From an uncultured Eubacteriales bacterium (GTDB taxonomy: Bacteria; Bacillota; Clostridia; Oscillospirales; Butyricicoccaceae), in the NCBI GenBank assembly GCA_910585875.1, contig CAJUIK010000001.1:81539-145538 (forward strand): a stretch of DNA of 64,000 bases, written 5' to 3'. Positions 7,995 to 16,997 of this stretch are shown in pieces. Within the stretch, counting starts at the first letter, position 1; the number at the start of each line of letters is the position of its first letter. The translations under genes and the position numbers were made by a program. Under the pieces are notes generated by a model, which made no database searches, was not told the origin of the DNA, and worked only from the letters and a program-made list of their open reading frames with translations.

Positions 7995-8052
7995 GCCGGC
8001 CAGCGCCGGCATACTGTCAGGCTGAGCCCGCAGGCAGCCTTGGGTTAGAACG

Positions 8053-8088
8053 AAAAACGCCCCCTTGCCAGAGCAAGGGGGCGTTTTT
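8053..8088. terminator. Bidirectional rho-independent terminator
   Basis: AACGCCCCCTTGC, loop CAGA, GCAAGGGGGCGTT, flanked by A-run and T-run. It separates the convergent peptidase and aminotransferase-redoxin genes. Confidence 0.92.
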
Positions 8089-8112
8089 GTTCAGGCTGTG
8101 AGCGCCGGCCGG

Positions 8113-9867
8113 CTAAAGGTTCAGGAATTCCTTCACGTCGGGCAGATCCACGATGGTCTGGCCGTAATGGGCCTTCTGGACAATTCCGTCCTTGCCCACC
8201 AGGAAAGCGGCGGGCAGCTGGCGGGAGCGGCCCTCTGTGGGCTTCTTGCTGAACTGGCTGGCCAGCAGCTTATCCGGCCCGCCCAGGGCCTTGATGATCT
8301 CCAGGCTGCCGCCCACCATGGCGATGGCGCCGTCGGCCTCAAAGACGTTGTACCGGTCATAGAGCTTGGCCTCCGGGTCGCAGACCAGGTCGAAGGGATA
8401 GGGATTGTCCTTGGTCCCCTCGATCACGCTCTGGCGGGTGGATTGCAGCACGACCTTCAGGTCGTAGCCGGCCTTTTCTATCTCCGGCCACAGGGCGCGG
8501 AGCTGGGAAAGCAGAGTCTGGCACAAGCCGCAGGTATAATAGCGGGAGAAAATCACCAGAGCGGGCTTTTCCATCTGAGCCGTCAAGTCCAATCCCTGGC
8601 CCCGGGGGGCGTCGTAGACAAAGCCCTCCAGTTTGTCGCCGGCAGCCAACGTCTTGTGATAGGGCTTGCCCTCGGCGGCCCACTGGGCCTGTTTTTTATC
8701 CATAGCCTCTTTGAACCGGGCCATGGAGCGCTCCAAGGTGGTGCGGGAGCAGGCCAGATTGACGCGCTCATAGCCCCGGCCGCTCTGGCCGAAGATATAG
8801 CCCTCGTCCAGGTAGAGGGCGGCGTCCTGCTTCATCAGCTGCTCCAGCTCCACATGGGTCATGCCCAGAGCCCGCATATCCAGCCAGAGCAGATACGTGC
8901 CCTCCAAGGGGAAGACCCGCACCTGGGGGAAATGCTCTTTCATAAAGCTCGTCACATAGTCCGCGTTGCCCGCGACTACCTGAATCAGCTCTTCCAACCA
9001 ATCCTCGCACTCGTCGTAAGCCCTCTGGCAGGCCCGATAGGCGAAAATATTCAGGTGGAGCATCATGTTCATCAGGTTGAAGCCCTGGGCCTTGGCCCGG
9101 ATTTCCGGGTCGGCGATGAAGATATTGGAGCACTGGACGCCCGCCAGATTGAAGGTCTTGCTGGGGGCGGTGCACACGGCGCAGATCTGCCGGGCCTGCT
9201 CGGAAACCGTGGCCAATACGGTGTGCCGATAGCCGGGCATAATCAGGTCGTTGTGAATCTCGTCGTCGATGATGAACACATTGTGCCGGGCGCAGATTTC
9301 CACAACCTTCTCCAGCTCCTCTCGGCTCCAAACCTGGCCGATGGGGTTATGGGGGTTGCAGAAGAGCAGGAGCTTGGCGTCCTCCCGGGCGGCCAGCTGC
9401 TCCAGCTGCTCATAATTGATACCATACCGGCCGTTTTCCCCTTCCTGCAAAACCAAGGGGTTATAGAGCAGGTTCCGGCCCCGGGCGGTCACCGCCATAT
9501 CAAAGGGATAATAGACCGGAGGCATGACGATGACGCTGTCTCCGGGCTGGCTGGCCGCTTCCACCAGCATGGCCAGCGCGTAAACCACGCCGGGGGTCAT
9601 GACGATCTCCTCTGGGGAAACCTGGTATTCGTGCCGCCGGGCCATCCAGCCGCACACCGCGTCGAAATATTCCTTGGTAGGGGCGGTATACCCCAGGATG
9701 GTGGTATCCGTCAGCTCCTTCAGCCCTTGGACAATGGCCGGCGCCACAGGAAACTCCATGTCCGCCGTGGACAGGGGCACCCGCTCCACGCTGGCCCCGG
9801 GCATTCCCGCCCATTTGCTGGAACCGCAGCGGCTGCGGTCCGGGATGGATGTGAAATCGTATTTCAT
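8113..9867 (-). CDS. MalY/PatB-type PLP C-S lyase fused to a redoxin domain
   Basis: A 584-residue two-domain protein. Residues 1-395 are a fold-type I PLP enzyme of the MalY/PatB cystathionine beta-lyase group: PLSTADMEFP near the N-terminus, NPHNPIGQVW, FIIDDEIHNDL, and the PLP lysine K237 in SKTFNLAG. Residues 405-584 form an AhpC/TSA-like redoxin domain (LAAGDKLEGFVYDAP, then a CxxC at C446/C449 in YYTCGLCQ, and AAFLVGKDGIVQ). The frame is continuous across the junction, so this is a real fusion in this sequence. The start at 9867 has AAGGAGGGCTGATTTCA upstream; earlier in-frame codons lack a ribosome site. MalY-type enzymes release H2S or thiols from cystathionine or cysteine, and the redoxin part could handle the thiol or persulfide product, but that link is inference. 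Confidence 0.88.
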   Translation of the reverse strand: MKYDFTSIPDRSRCGSSKWAGMPGASVERVPLSTADMEFPVAPAIVQGLKELTDTTILGYTAPTKEYFDAVCGWMARRHEYQVSPEEIVMTPGVVYALAMLVEAASQPGDSVIVMPPVYYPFDMAVTARGRNLLYNPLVLQEGENGRYGINYEQLEQLAAREDAKLLLFCNPHNPIGQVWSREELEKVVEICARHNVFIIDDEIHNDLIMPGYRHTVLATVSEQARQICAVCTAPSKTFNLAGVQCSNIFIADPEIRAKAQGFNLMNMMLHLNIFAYRACQRAYDECEDWLEELIQVVAGNADYVTSFMKEHFPQVRVFPLEGTYLLWLDMRALGMTHVELEQLMKQDAALYLDEGYIFGQSGRGYERVNLACSRTTLERSMARFKEAMDKKQAQWAAEGKPYHKTLAAGDKLEGFVYDAPRGQGLDLTAQMEKPALVIFSRYYTCGLCQTLLSQLRALWPEIEKAGYDLKVVLQSTRQSVIEGTKDNPYPFDLVCDPEAKLYDRYNVFEADGAIAMVGGSLEIIKALGGPDKLLASQFSKKPTEGRSRQLPAAFLVGKDGIVQKAHYGQTIVDLPDVKEFLNL

Positions 9868-9951
9868 TGAAATCAGCCCTCCTTGTTGAAATCCTATCTT
9901 TATTGTACTACCCGCCGGAGAATGGTTCAATAGCTTAACTATAAATTCGCG

Positions 9952-9979
9952 ATAAAAACCGCCCCATTAGGGGCGGCTT
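9952..9979 (-). terminator. Rho-independent terminator after the VanY-like gene
   Basis: On the minus strand AGCCGCCCC, TAAT loop, GGGGCGG, then TTTTT. It lies about 35 nt beyond the stop codon at 10015. Confidence 0.85.
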
Positions 9980-10014
9980 TGGTTTTCTTTTACATAGACT
10001 TGCGGAACGGCGCT

Positions 10015-10842
10015 TCAGCTTTCTGGCAGAAGCGAGTTCTGTTCCAGATATTCTTCCAGGCAAATGCCCTTGTTATAAATTTCTGTAGCCGCTTCTATTC
10101 CTACATAACGGTAATGCCAGACCTCCTCCGCCGTGCCGGTGATTTCGGTTTTATTCCCAGGATATCGAAAAATAAATCCATATTTGTAGCTGTTGGCTTG
10201 CAGCCAAAGATACGCGTCGTACGTCTCCCCGTTGATATCCACGGCGAACCCCAGCTGATGTTCGCTATGGCCCGGCTTGGCGCCCCATTGTCCCGCCATT
10301 TCTTCGGCTTGGCTTTCCGAATAGCCCTGCTTACAATATTCCGCTATTTTATTGTCGTAAAGGCTCTGCTGTTTTTCCCGCGTCCTATATCCCGAAACCA
10401 CGCGAGGCAGCTTTCCCCAATTACCCTCTTTAGCCGCCTCTAACATCTCTGCCAAAGGCTGATAAATGCGGCGATCTACCTGCTCCCCGCCGTCTAATTC
10501 CACCAAATCTATCTGGTAATTTTCAGGGATTGGATTCTGCTTATTGACCAACGTCAGCTGCCAAGGGCCAGCCTCGTCCGCGCTTTGGGACTCTTGGCCT
10601 TCCAGCCCCGGCGCCAAGGGGGAGCTTGGAGGCGCGATCTGCGCCGGTTGGGCCGACGGACGAATTTGACCGCCCGTCGCCAACCTTTCTGCCTTTAACG
10701 GAGCGTACTGCAACAATTTAGCGAGCAAAACCGCCGCAATCGCCAACTGAATCATCGTCCAAACTACCGCCAACCGCAAGCGTTTCATCCTGCGTCGGGC
10801 CCGCCTGCTTTGGTTTCTGCCTTGCATTTTTTCATTTTCCAT
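10015..10842 (-). CDS. VanY-type D,D-carboxypeptidase (peptidase M15B)
   Basis: A membrane-anchored zinc carboxypeptidase that removes the terminal D-alanine from peptidoglycan stem peptides outside the membrane. 275 residues: a basic cytoplasmic tail, one transmembrane helix (about 24-46), a proline-rich linker (60-90), then the catalytic domain. Zinc and catalytic residues are clear: H195 and D202 in SEHQLGFAVDI, E240 and H243 in EEVWHYRYVG; SGYRT at 150-154 also fits. The ribosome site AAAGGAGCTTTCGG precedes 10842. It lies downstream of the VanS-type kinase but behind a terminator, so read-through or a separate promoter is needed. The D-Ala ligase at the far end of the window makes the matching substrate. 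Confidence 0.9.
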   Translation of the reverse strand: MENEKMQGRNQSRRARRRMKRLRLAVVWTMIQLAIAAVLLAKLLQYAPLKAERLATGGQIRPSAQPAQIAPPSSPLAPGLEGQESQSADEAGPWQLTLVNKQNPIPENYQIDLVELDGGEQVDRRIYQPLAEMLEAAKEGNWGKLPRVVSGYRTREKQQSLYDNKIAEYCKQGYSESQAEEMAGQWGAKPGHSEHQLGFAVDINGETYDAYLWLQANSYKYGFIFRYPGNKTEITGTAEEVWHYRYVGIEAATEIYNKGICLEEYLEQNSLLPES

Positions 10843-10863
10843 CCGAAAGCTCCTTTCTCAATC

Positions 10864-10927
10864 AAAAAAACAACCCATAACCCTCTTTCCAGTCGTCATT
10901 TTACCGGATCTGAGGGCTATGGGTTGT
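10864..10927 (-). terminator. Long-stem terminator between the kinase and vanY-like genes
   Basis: Outer arms ACAACCCATA and TATGGGTTGT, inner arms AGGG and CCCT, and a further inner TCCGGT/ACTGGA pairing. On the minus strand the stem is followed by seven T residues. It should uncouple vanY expression from the two-component genes or act as an attenuator. Confidence 0.8.
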
Positions 10928-10980
10928 AAGATTTCATCGTTTTATTCCTAATAAAATCTAAATTTGAGGCGGGATTTTTC

Positions 10981-12120
10981 TTAATCCGCTTCGGGGAGCT
11001 CCACTATGAACAGAATGGCGCCGTCTGAGCTGGAGGCCTGAATGTCTCCGCCATGCAAACGGACGATTTCTCTCGCAATCGCCAGGCCGAGGCCGGCGCC
11101 GCCAGTGTCAGATATGCGAGCCTCGTCCAAACGATAGAATTTATCAAAAAGCGCCGACAATTTTTCTTCTGGAATCGCCTCTCCTCTATTCTGAAACATC
11201 ACTCTAACAAAGCCGCCGGATTTTTCAGCAGAAATCCTGATTTCTGTTTCCGGGTCGCTATATGCCGCGGCATTTCTCAAGATATTTCCAAATACCCGCG
11301 CCAGTTTGTCCGCGTCGGCCCATACGGTCAAAGTTTCATCCACGTCCAAAACAATGGAATTGCCGCGCCGGGCAAAGGCTGGCGACAGTTCGTCCGACAT
11401 CTGCACCAGCATAAAGCAGAGATCCAGCGGCTTTTTCGAAAGAGTAATCTGCTGAGAGCGATATCTGGTAATCTCAAAAAATTCGTTTATCATCTTTTCC
11501 AGCCGATATGCCTTTTTCAGAGCGACGCCCCAGTTTTTTTCTCTTTGTTCCGCAGGCATATCTGGAAATTCTTCCAGCAGACTCAAGTATCCGATGATCG
11601 AGGCCAAAGGCGTGCGGATATCATGGGCCAAATACATCACCAGCTCGTCCTTTTTCCGCTCCGCTAAGGCGGCTTCCTCTTTCCGCCGTTCCAAAGTCCG
11701 CTTCGCCTCGTTAAGCCTGCGTTCAAAAGGCAGCATTTCTGGCGACAGACGAATAGGCGCCCCGTCGTCTTCCAGCAAATGATCGACGCCTTGATTGATT
11801 TCCTCAAAATAACCGCTCATCCATCGGAACAGCAGCCAAAGCAGCGACAAAAACGCCGTCGCCACAGCCGCGGTGAAAAAAATTTCTCTGTATCCGCGGA
11901 AATATTCATGATAAACCAAAAAGGCCTCCTCATGCTTGAAGTTCAGAACATTTTCCAACAAGCCGACGACAACGTCGCCCAACCGCTGCTTCCACAAAAA
12001 CAGATACAAGAAGGTCGCAATGAGGAGGGAGAGACAGGCGGCGCCGCAAAACCGCCGCGCAATTTTGGCCTGAAATGCGCTAAACTCATCCTTTTTACCG
12101 CGCTTCAATTTGATATCCAA
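10981..12120 (-). CDS. VanS-like sensor histidine kinase
   Basis: A 379-residue membrane kinase. Two transmembrane helices (about 25-43 and 80-100) flank a short external loop of some 35 residues; then come a linker and HisKA domain with phospho-acceptor H166 in AHDIRTPL and an HATPase domain with N, G1 and G2 boxes (NILRNAAAY, ISDTGGAGLGLAI). The short sensor loop and AHDIRTPLASIIGYLSLL are typical of the VanS/VanSC-type group that senses cell-wall agents. It starts at a TTG inside the 3' end of the regulator gene, a 26-nt overlap, so translation is coupled. The signal is not known; an envelope-active compound is the best guess from family and neighbours. Confidence 0.88.
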   Translation of the reverse strand: MDIKLKRGKKDEFSAFQAKIARRFCGAACLSLLIATFLYLFLWKQRLGDVVVGLLENVLNFKHEEAFLVYHEYFRGYREIFFTAAVATAFLSLLWLLFRWMSGYFEEINQGVDHLLEDDGAPIRLSPEMLPFERRLNEAKRTLERRKEEAALAERKKDELVMYLAHDIRTPLASIIGYLSLLEEFPDMPAEQREKNWGVALKKAYRLEKMINEFFEITRYRSQQITLSKKPLDLCFMLVQMSDELSPAFARRGNSIVLDVDETLTVWADADKLARVFGNILRNAAAYSDPETEIRISAEKSGGFVRVMFQNRGEAIPEEKLSALFDKFYRLDEARISDTGGAGLGLAIAREIVRLHGGDIQASSSDGAILFIVELPEAD

Positions 12121-12799
12121 TCCCCCATATTGTTTTGATATACTTGGGCTGATCCATGGAATCGTTCAATTTTTCCTGCAGATGACGGATATGGACGGTT
12201 ATGGTATTGCTCCTCTTGTTGTAATATTCGCCCTGCCAAATCTGATGAAATAATTCCTCTGCTCCCACGACTTTTCCCTGATTTTGAAGCAAAATGCGCA
12301 GAATGGAAAATTCTGTTGGCGTCAGTGGAACCGGCGCGCCCCCTTTCAGGCATTTATGGGCGTTGACGTCCAACTCCAGATCTGCGTAAAAAACCACGTC
12401 CCGCCCGTCTCCCGAAGCGCCGGCCGGGTTATACTTTTTATAACGGCGTAGCTGAGATTTCACCCGGGCGATCAATTCTAATGGGAGAAACGGCTTGGTT
12501 ATATAATCGTCAGCGCCCAAAGTCAGACCGTTTACTTTGTCCATTTCCCCGTCTTTTGCAGTCAACATGATAATGGGGTAAGCATGGGTTTCCCGGATTT
12601 TTCTGCACAGGGCGAACCCGCTGATATCCGGCAGCATCACATCCAGAATGGCCAGATCGATTTCCTCTTTCTGAACACATTCCAAAGCGCTCTGGGCGGA
12701 ATAAAATTTGAATACGGTATAATTTTCATTGCGCAAATAAAGTTCAATTAAGTCCGCGATTTCCATCTCATCGTCCACAACCAAAATTTTATCCGGCAT
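12095..12799 (-). CDS. VanR-like response regulator, OmpR family
   Basis: A 234-residue DNA-binding regulator. The receiver domain has DD at 9-10, phospho-acceptor D53 in LAILDVMLP, and the switch lysine in YITKPF. The C-terminal winged helix has the VanR-like ends SNTITVHIRHLQEKL and IKTIWGIGYQI. The start at 12799 is chosen because GAAGGAGGGCAAAAGG lies directly upstream; 15 upstream in-frame residues lack a site. It overlaps the kinase gene by 26 nt. The gap to the ABC permease (12800-12942) holds an AT-rich palindrome (CCAAAAAATTTTTGG at about 12842-12856) but no clear promoter. Likely targets are vanY and the ABC operon. Confidence 0.9.
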   Translation of the reverse strand: MPDKILVVDDEMEIADLIELYLRNENYTVFKFYSAQSALECVQKEEIDLAILDVMLPDISGFALCRKIRETHAYPIIMLTAKDGEMDKVNGLTLGADDYITKPFLPLELIARVKSQLRRYKKYNPAGASGDGRDVVFYADLELDVNAHKCLKGGAPVPLTPTEFSILRILLQNQGKVVGAEELFHQIWQGEYYNKRSNTITVHIRHLQEKLNDSMDQPKYIKTIWGIGYQIEAR

Positions 12800-12942
12800 C
12801 CTTTTGCCCTCCTTCCTGAATTTTTGCTCCCATTTTACCTCCAAAAAATTTTTGGATTGCTGTTTTTTCCCTAAGAAACGATAAAGGTTTTCCTAACCCT
12901 CAAATCGGCGAAGCGCCCGAGGGCGTGATTTGCGGCGGCGCG

Positions 12943-15900
12943 CTATTCCACGGATTTGAGGCTCTGGACCATGTCGATCTTTTTCAAGCGGAAGTGCATG
13001 GCGAAATTGACGACGCCGGTGAACAGCATCGTCAGCAGGGCGGAGAACAAAAACGTCTCCTTGTTAATCGCGGGGTTGAACATGACGGCGTCCACCTCGG
13101 CGGTCTGAATGATAAAATCCAGGAAAGGCACGCCCAGCAGCAGGCCGGCGATCATGCCCATCAGGGCGGAAATATTGCTCTCCCGGCGGATATAGGAAGA
13201 CACCTCCCTGTCATAAAATCCCAAAATCTTGATGGTGGCGATTTCCCGCGCCCGCTCCTCCACATTGATGGAGGCCAGGTTATAGAGCACCACAAAGGCC
13301 AGTGCGCCGGCGCAGACAATCAGCACCAACACGATATAATTCAAACTGCCCACAATATCCCGGAATTGGCGGCCCGAAGCGTCGCTGGAAGTCACGGCCA
13401 GCACATTGTTGTTTTTCAACAGGCTGGCGGCCAGCTGGTCTTGATCGGCGCCCTCTGCCAGATTGACCAAAAAGGCGTTGCTCCTGGCCTCCTCGCCCCA
13501 AAGTTCTTGATATTGGCCAGGAGAAAGGTAGATAAAGTTCATGGTGTAATTTTCCACAATTTCTGCAATCTCCACCTGGTAGACGCGGCTGTCGTCCTGA
13601 TGGATGGAAACGACGTCGCCGGGGGAGACGTCCAGCAAGCGGGCCATTTTCTCCGTCAGCACGGCGCCCCGCTCCGGCAGGGCCACGGCGTCTCCCCCGT
13701 GACGGCGGCGCAGGTTGATATAGCGATCCAGTTCCTCCGGCCGCTGGGGCACAAAGAGGTAGACGCTCTTTTTAGCCTTTTCGCCGGAGATCTCCACCGA
13801 GCTCTGGCGCACGGCCATGGCCCGCTCCGCCAGAGGGTTCTGGGCCAACTGATCCTCAATCTCCTGCTTTTCGTCGGCGGTAATGGCGTCGTCAAAGGCC
13901 GCTATGGCGTCATAGAGGAAAATCTCCTCGTATTGCAGGTCCACGATGGAGGAGATGGCGTGCTGCATACCAAAACCGGCCACCATCAGGGCCGTGCAGC
14001 CGGCCACGCCCACCACAGTCATCGCGATGCGCTTTTTATACCGGAACAGGTTCCGGGCGGCCACTTTCTGCAAAAAGCTGAGCCGGCGCCAAAGGAACTT
14101 CACGCGCTCCAGCAGCACCCGCTTGCCTGCCGGCGGCGCCTTGGGCCGCATCAGCTGAGCGGGGGATTCCTGCATGACGCGATAGCAGGCGGCAAAGGCG
14201 GAAAGGCCAGTGCAGGCCATGGCCGCCAGCAGACACCAGCAGGCGTAATCCCAGCGGAAGGGTGTCTGGCAGTCGGGCAGGATATACATGATGCGGTAGG
14301 CGTTGAAAATCACGGTAGGGAACAGCCGAAAGCCCACGGCCAAGCCCGCCGCCCCTCCTGCCGCGCTGGCGGACAGGGCGTAAATCAGGTATTTGGCGGC
14401 GACGGCCCATTTGCCATAGCCCAGAGCCTTCAAAGCGCCGATCTGGACGCGATTTTCCTCCACCATGCGGGTCATTGTAGTCAGGCAGACCAGCGCCGCC
14501 ACCAGGATGAAGAAAACCGGGAACACCTTTGCGATGCGGTCCACCCGCTCGGCGTCCTGGCTGAACTCTGCGTAACCGGGGTTGCCGGCCCTATCCCATA
14601 GATACCACTCGGGAGAGCCCAGGTCGTTGAGCTGATGCCGGGCCTTCAACAAATCCGCCCGGCCTTGGGCCAGCTCCTTTTGGGCCTCTTCCAGCTGGGC
14701 GCGGCCCTCGGCTTCGCTTTGTTCCAGCTCGGCCAGGCCCCGTTCATACTCCACTCGGGCCTGGGAAATCTGGGCCCGGCCCTGCTGAAGCTGGGCCCAT
14801 CCCCGTTCCAGCTGAGCGCCTTGTTCCGAAAGCCGGGTCCGAGCCTCCGCCGCCTGAGCCTGGCCTGCCTCCAGCTGGGCCCGGGAATCGGCCAGCTGTT
14901 GGCGTTGAGGCGCCGTCTGGGTTTCGATCTGGGCAAAGGCCTCTTCCGTCTGGGCGGCTATGGCCTGCTTCTCCGGCCCCGCCGGGTCGGCGTAGAGATA
15001 GGCCCGCAGCCCTTGAGAAAGGCCGGTCTCCTGGGCGTTTTGGCTGGAAATGGCCTCCAGCCCCGCCAAAACGGCCTCCGCTTCGGCGGGCGCAGGCTGA
15101 TCCTGGGGCAGGGCTGCCTGGGCGTAGGCCTGGATCAGGCCCCGGCCTCCCTGCAAGGCGGCGTCCATGGCCTGGATCTGCCCTTCGCCCTGCTCCAACT
15201 GGGCCCAAGCCTCCGCCAACCGGGCTTCCTCCGCCGCCAGCTGGGCCGCGCCCTGGTCATATTGGGCCTGGCCCTGGGCCAGCTGGGTTTCCGTTTGATC
15301 CAGGCGGCTGACGCCGCCGTTGATTTCCCGAAGGGCGTCGGCCAGCCGCGACCGGCCGTCGGCGATCTGCCGGTCGAATTCCCCTTTGTTTTTGTCGTAT
15401 TCCTCTTGGCCTTTGTCCAGTTCCGCCTGTCCTTCGTCCACGGCGGCTTTGGCCTCGTTGTATATTTCATCGTACCGGGTTTGCTCCCGGCAGGCGGCCA
15501 GCTCTTCCAGCCGGCGGGTTTTGTCCTCCATCAGGTCCTGATATTCGTCTTCATAAAAGGGTAGACCCCGGGCGTCCCGATAGGTCAAAAATACGTCGGT
15601 ATATACTTCATAGGCGAAGGACTGCTCGGGAAGATAGAGAAAGCTGTCGACAGACCCATTGCCCAGATTGCTGGCGCCCCGCTCAAAATTGATATACATA
15701 GGGGATTGAACCACGCCTACCACAGTAAATTCCCGGGTATTCAGGGCCTCGCCAATCTCTCCATCCTCCAAAAACAGGCTGATTTTGTCGCCCAGGGCAA
15801 AGCGTCCTCCTGTGCGCATCCCCTTTTCCACCAAGCATTCGTCCGCGGCCTGGGGCCAGCGGCCCTCCTGCAGGACGGGCAGATTCAGAGCGTCTTCCTC

Positions 15901-16254
15901 CTGCTCCGCCCCCAGCTTCCAGCTCCAGGCCCGGACCAGCAGGCTGTCCGGCCCCTCCAGGGCCGCAAAGGCGTCTACAGAATAACCGGGCGCCACAATC
16001 TCCGCCTCCGGCTGATCCCGTAGGCTCTGGATATCCCCCTCTGTGAAACCCATGGTGGATTTCAGGCGCATATCCATCAGCGACTGGTCTTCAAAATATT
16101 GCTGGGCTGTCTGCTTCATATTCGGGCAGGTGGATTTGATGCCGGCAAAAAATCCGGCGCCCAGCATGACGATGCACAGGATGGAAAGAAACCTGCCCCG
16201 GGTCCTGCGGATTTCCATCAGGATATCCTGAATCAAAGCGCTGCGTCTTCTCAT
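12943..16254 (-). CDS. ABC transporter permease, FtsX/MacB type, with very long extracellular coiled coil
   Basis: About 1,103 residues, larger than common permeases of this class. TM1 is near residue 25; a large external region follows (about 50-590). Its second part is a glutamine/alanine-rich coiled coil with many AQLEQG-like heptads and a hydrophobic interruption. Two FtsX domains follow, with membrane helices around 600-740 and 960-1095 and a second soluble loop between. The start at 16254 (MRRRSAL) is preferred over a TTG five codons earlier; the ATPase stop is four bases upstream. With the ATPase it forms a type VII (mechanotransmission) ABC system. Such systems export or extract peptides, lipids or drugs, or control cell-wall hydrolases. 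The nearby VanRS/VanY genes make an envelope role likely. Confidence 0.85.
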   Translation of the reverse strand: MRRRSALIQDILMEIRRTRGRFLSILCIVMLGAGFFAGIKSTCPNMKQTAQQYFEDQSLMDMRLKSTMGFTEGDIQSLRDQPEAEIVAPGYSVDAFAALEGPDSLLVRAWSWKLGAEQEEDALNLPVLQEGRWPQAADECLVEKGMRTGGRFALGDKISLFLEDGEIGEALNTREFTVVGVVQSPMYINFERGASNLGNGSVDSFLYLPEQSFAYEVYTDVFLTYRDARGLPFYEDEYQDLMEDKTRRLEELAACREQTRYDEIYNEAKAAVDEGQAELDKGQEEYDKNKGEFDRQIADGRSRLADALREINGGVSRLDQTETQLAQGQAQYDQGAAQLAAEEARLAEAWAQLEQGEGQIQAMDAALQGGRGLIQAYAQAALPQDQPAPAEAEAVLAGLEAISSQNAQETGLSQGLRAYLYADPAGPEKQAIAAQTEEAFAQIETQTAPQRQQLADSRAQLEAGQAQAAEARTRLSEQGAQLERGWAQLQQGRAQISQARVEYERGLAELEQSEAEGRAQLEEAQKELAQGRADLLKARHQLNDLGSPEWYLWDRAGNPGYAEFSQDAERVDRIAKVFPVFFILVAALVCLTTMTRMVEENRVQIGALKALGYGKWAVAAKYLIYALSASAAGGAAGLAVGFRLFPTVIFNAYRIMYILPDCQTPFRWDYACWCLLAAMACTGLSAFAACYRVMQESPAQLMRPKAPPAGKRVLLERVKFLWRRLSFLQKVAARNLFRYKKRIAMTVVGVAGCTALMVAGFGMQHAISSIVDLQYEEIFLYDAIAAFDDAITADEKQEIEDQLAQNPLAERAMAVRQSSVEISGEKAKKSVYLFVPQRPEELDRYINLRRRHGGDAVALPERGAVLTEKMARLLDVSPGDVVSIHQDDSRVYQVEIAEIVENYTMNFIYLSPGQYQELWGEEARSNAFLVNLAEGADQDQLAASLLKNNNVLAVTSSDASGRQFRDIVGSLNYIVLVLIVCAGALAFVVLYNLASINVEERAREIATIKILGFYDREVSSYIRRESNISALMGMIAGLLLGVPFLDFIIQTAEVDAVMFNPAINKETFLFSALLTMLFTGVVNFAMHFRLKKIDMVQSLKSVE

Positions 16255-16258
16255 AGCG

Positions 16259-16960
16259 TCACCACTCAATCTGCTCCACCGGGGTGGGGTTCTCGTTGCG
16301 GACGTCGCTCACGACCTTGCCGCTGCGCAGCTGCACCACCCGGTCGGCCATGGGTGCGATGGCCGAGTTGTGGGTAATGACAATCACCGTCATGCCCTGT
16401 TTGCGGCAGGTATCCTGCAGCAGGGAGAGGATGGCCCGGCCGGTTTTATCGTCCAGGGCGCCGGTGGGCTCGTCGCACAGCAGCAGCTTGGGGTTTTTGG
16501 CCAGCGCCCGGGCGATGGACACCCGCTGCTGCTCGCCGCCGGAAAGCTGGGCGGGAAAATTGTCCAGCCGATCCCCCAGGCCCACCCGGCGCAGCGTCTC
16601 CCCGGCGTCCAGGGGATTGCGGCAGATCTGGGCCGCCAGCTCCACGTTTTCCAGGGCGGTCAGGTTCTGCATCAGGTTATAGAACTGGAAGACGAATCCG
16701 ATGTCGTCGCGGCGGTAGCCGATGAGCTGCCGGGGGGAATATTGGGCGACGTCCTCCCCGTCCACCAACACCTGGCCCTCGTCGCAGCCGTCCATGCCGC
16801 CCAGAATATTCAGCACCGTGGTCTTGCCCGCGCCGCTCTGGCCCAGCACGATGCAGAATTCCCCTTTTCCCACAGAAAAACTGACGCCGTCGACGGCGGT
16901 GATGGTCACCTCGCCCATTTGATACCGTTTGGTCACATTTTTGAGAGATACGAATTCCAT
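16259..16960 (-). CDS. ABC transporter ATP-binding protein (MacB/LolD type)
   Basis: A 233-residue ATPase powering the downstream FtsX-type permease. Walker A GQSGAGKT (40-47), Q-loop FVFQFYNLM (about 89-97), signature LSGGEQQRV (139-147), Walker [13 protein letters not shown] and the H-loop ITHN near residue 197. [18 protein letters not shown] is characteristic of the MacB/LolD/FtsE-type subclass. The ATG at 16960 has no ribosome site within 20 nt. AAGGAGAG lies 38-45 nt upstream, separated from it by a 27-nt hairpin, which if folded restores usable spacing. The stop lies four bases before the permease start. Confidence 0.93.
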   Translation of the reverse strand: MEFVSLKNVTKRYQMGEVTITAVDGVSFSVGKGEFCIVLGQSGAGKTTVLNILGGMDGCDEGQVLVDGEDVAQYSPRQLIGYRRDDIGFVFQFYNLMQNLTALENVELAAQICRNPLDAGETLRRVGLGDRLDNFPAQLSGGEQQRVSIARALAKNPKLLLCDEPTGALDDKTGRAILSLLQDTCRKQGMTVIVITHNSAIAPMADRVVQLRSGKVVSDVRNENPTPVEQIEW

Positions 16961-16970
16961 ATGCTGCGTC

Positions 16971-16997
16971 GCCTCAAAAATCGACGATTTTTGAGGC
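16971..16997 (-). promoter_or_regulatory. 27-nt hairpin between Shine-Dalgarno and start codon of the ABC operon
   Basis: Minus strand arms GCCTCAAAAATCG (16997-16985) and CGATTTTTGAGGC (16983-16971) are exact complements with one central base; a realistic loop is five bases. AAGGAGAG (17005-16998) abuts its 5' side and GACGCAGCAT then ATG follow its 3' side. Folding shortens the SD-to-start distance from about 39 to about 12 nt. Confidence 0.7.

Noticed and set aside
5307..8012. 900-codon frame antisense to the peptidase and acyltransferase
   Set aside because: Same shadow effect; it crosses the stop, start and intergenic sequence of two real genes.
10015..12799. Vancomycin-resistance operon
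   Set aside because: VanR, VanS and VanY-like genes are present, but no vanH, vanA/B/C/G-type ligase, vanX or vanT is near them; VanY-type enzymes are common without resistance.
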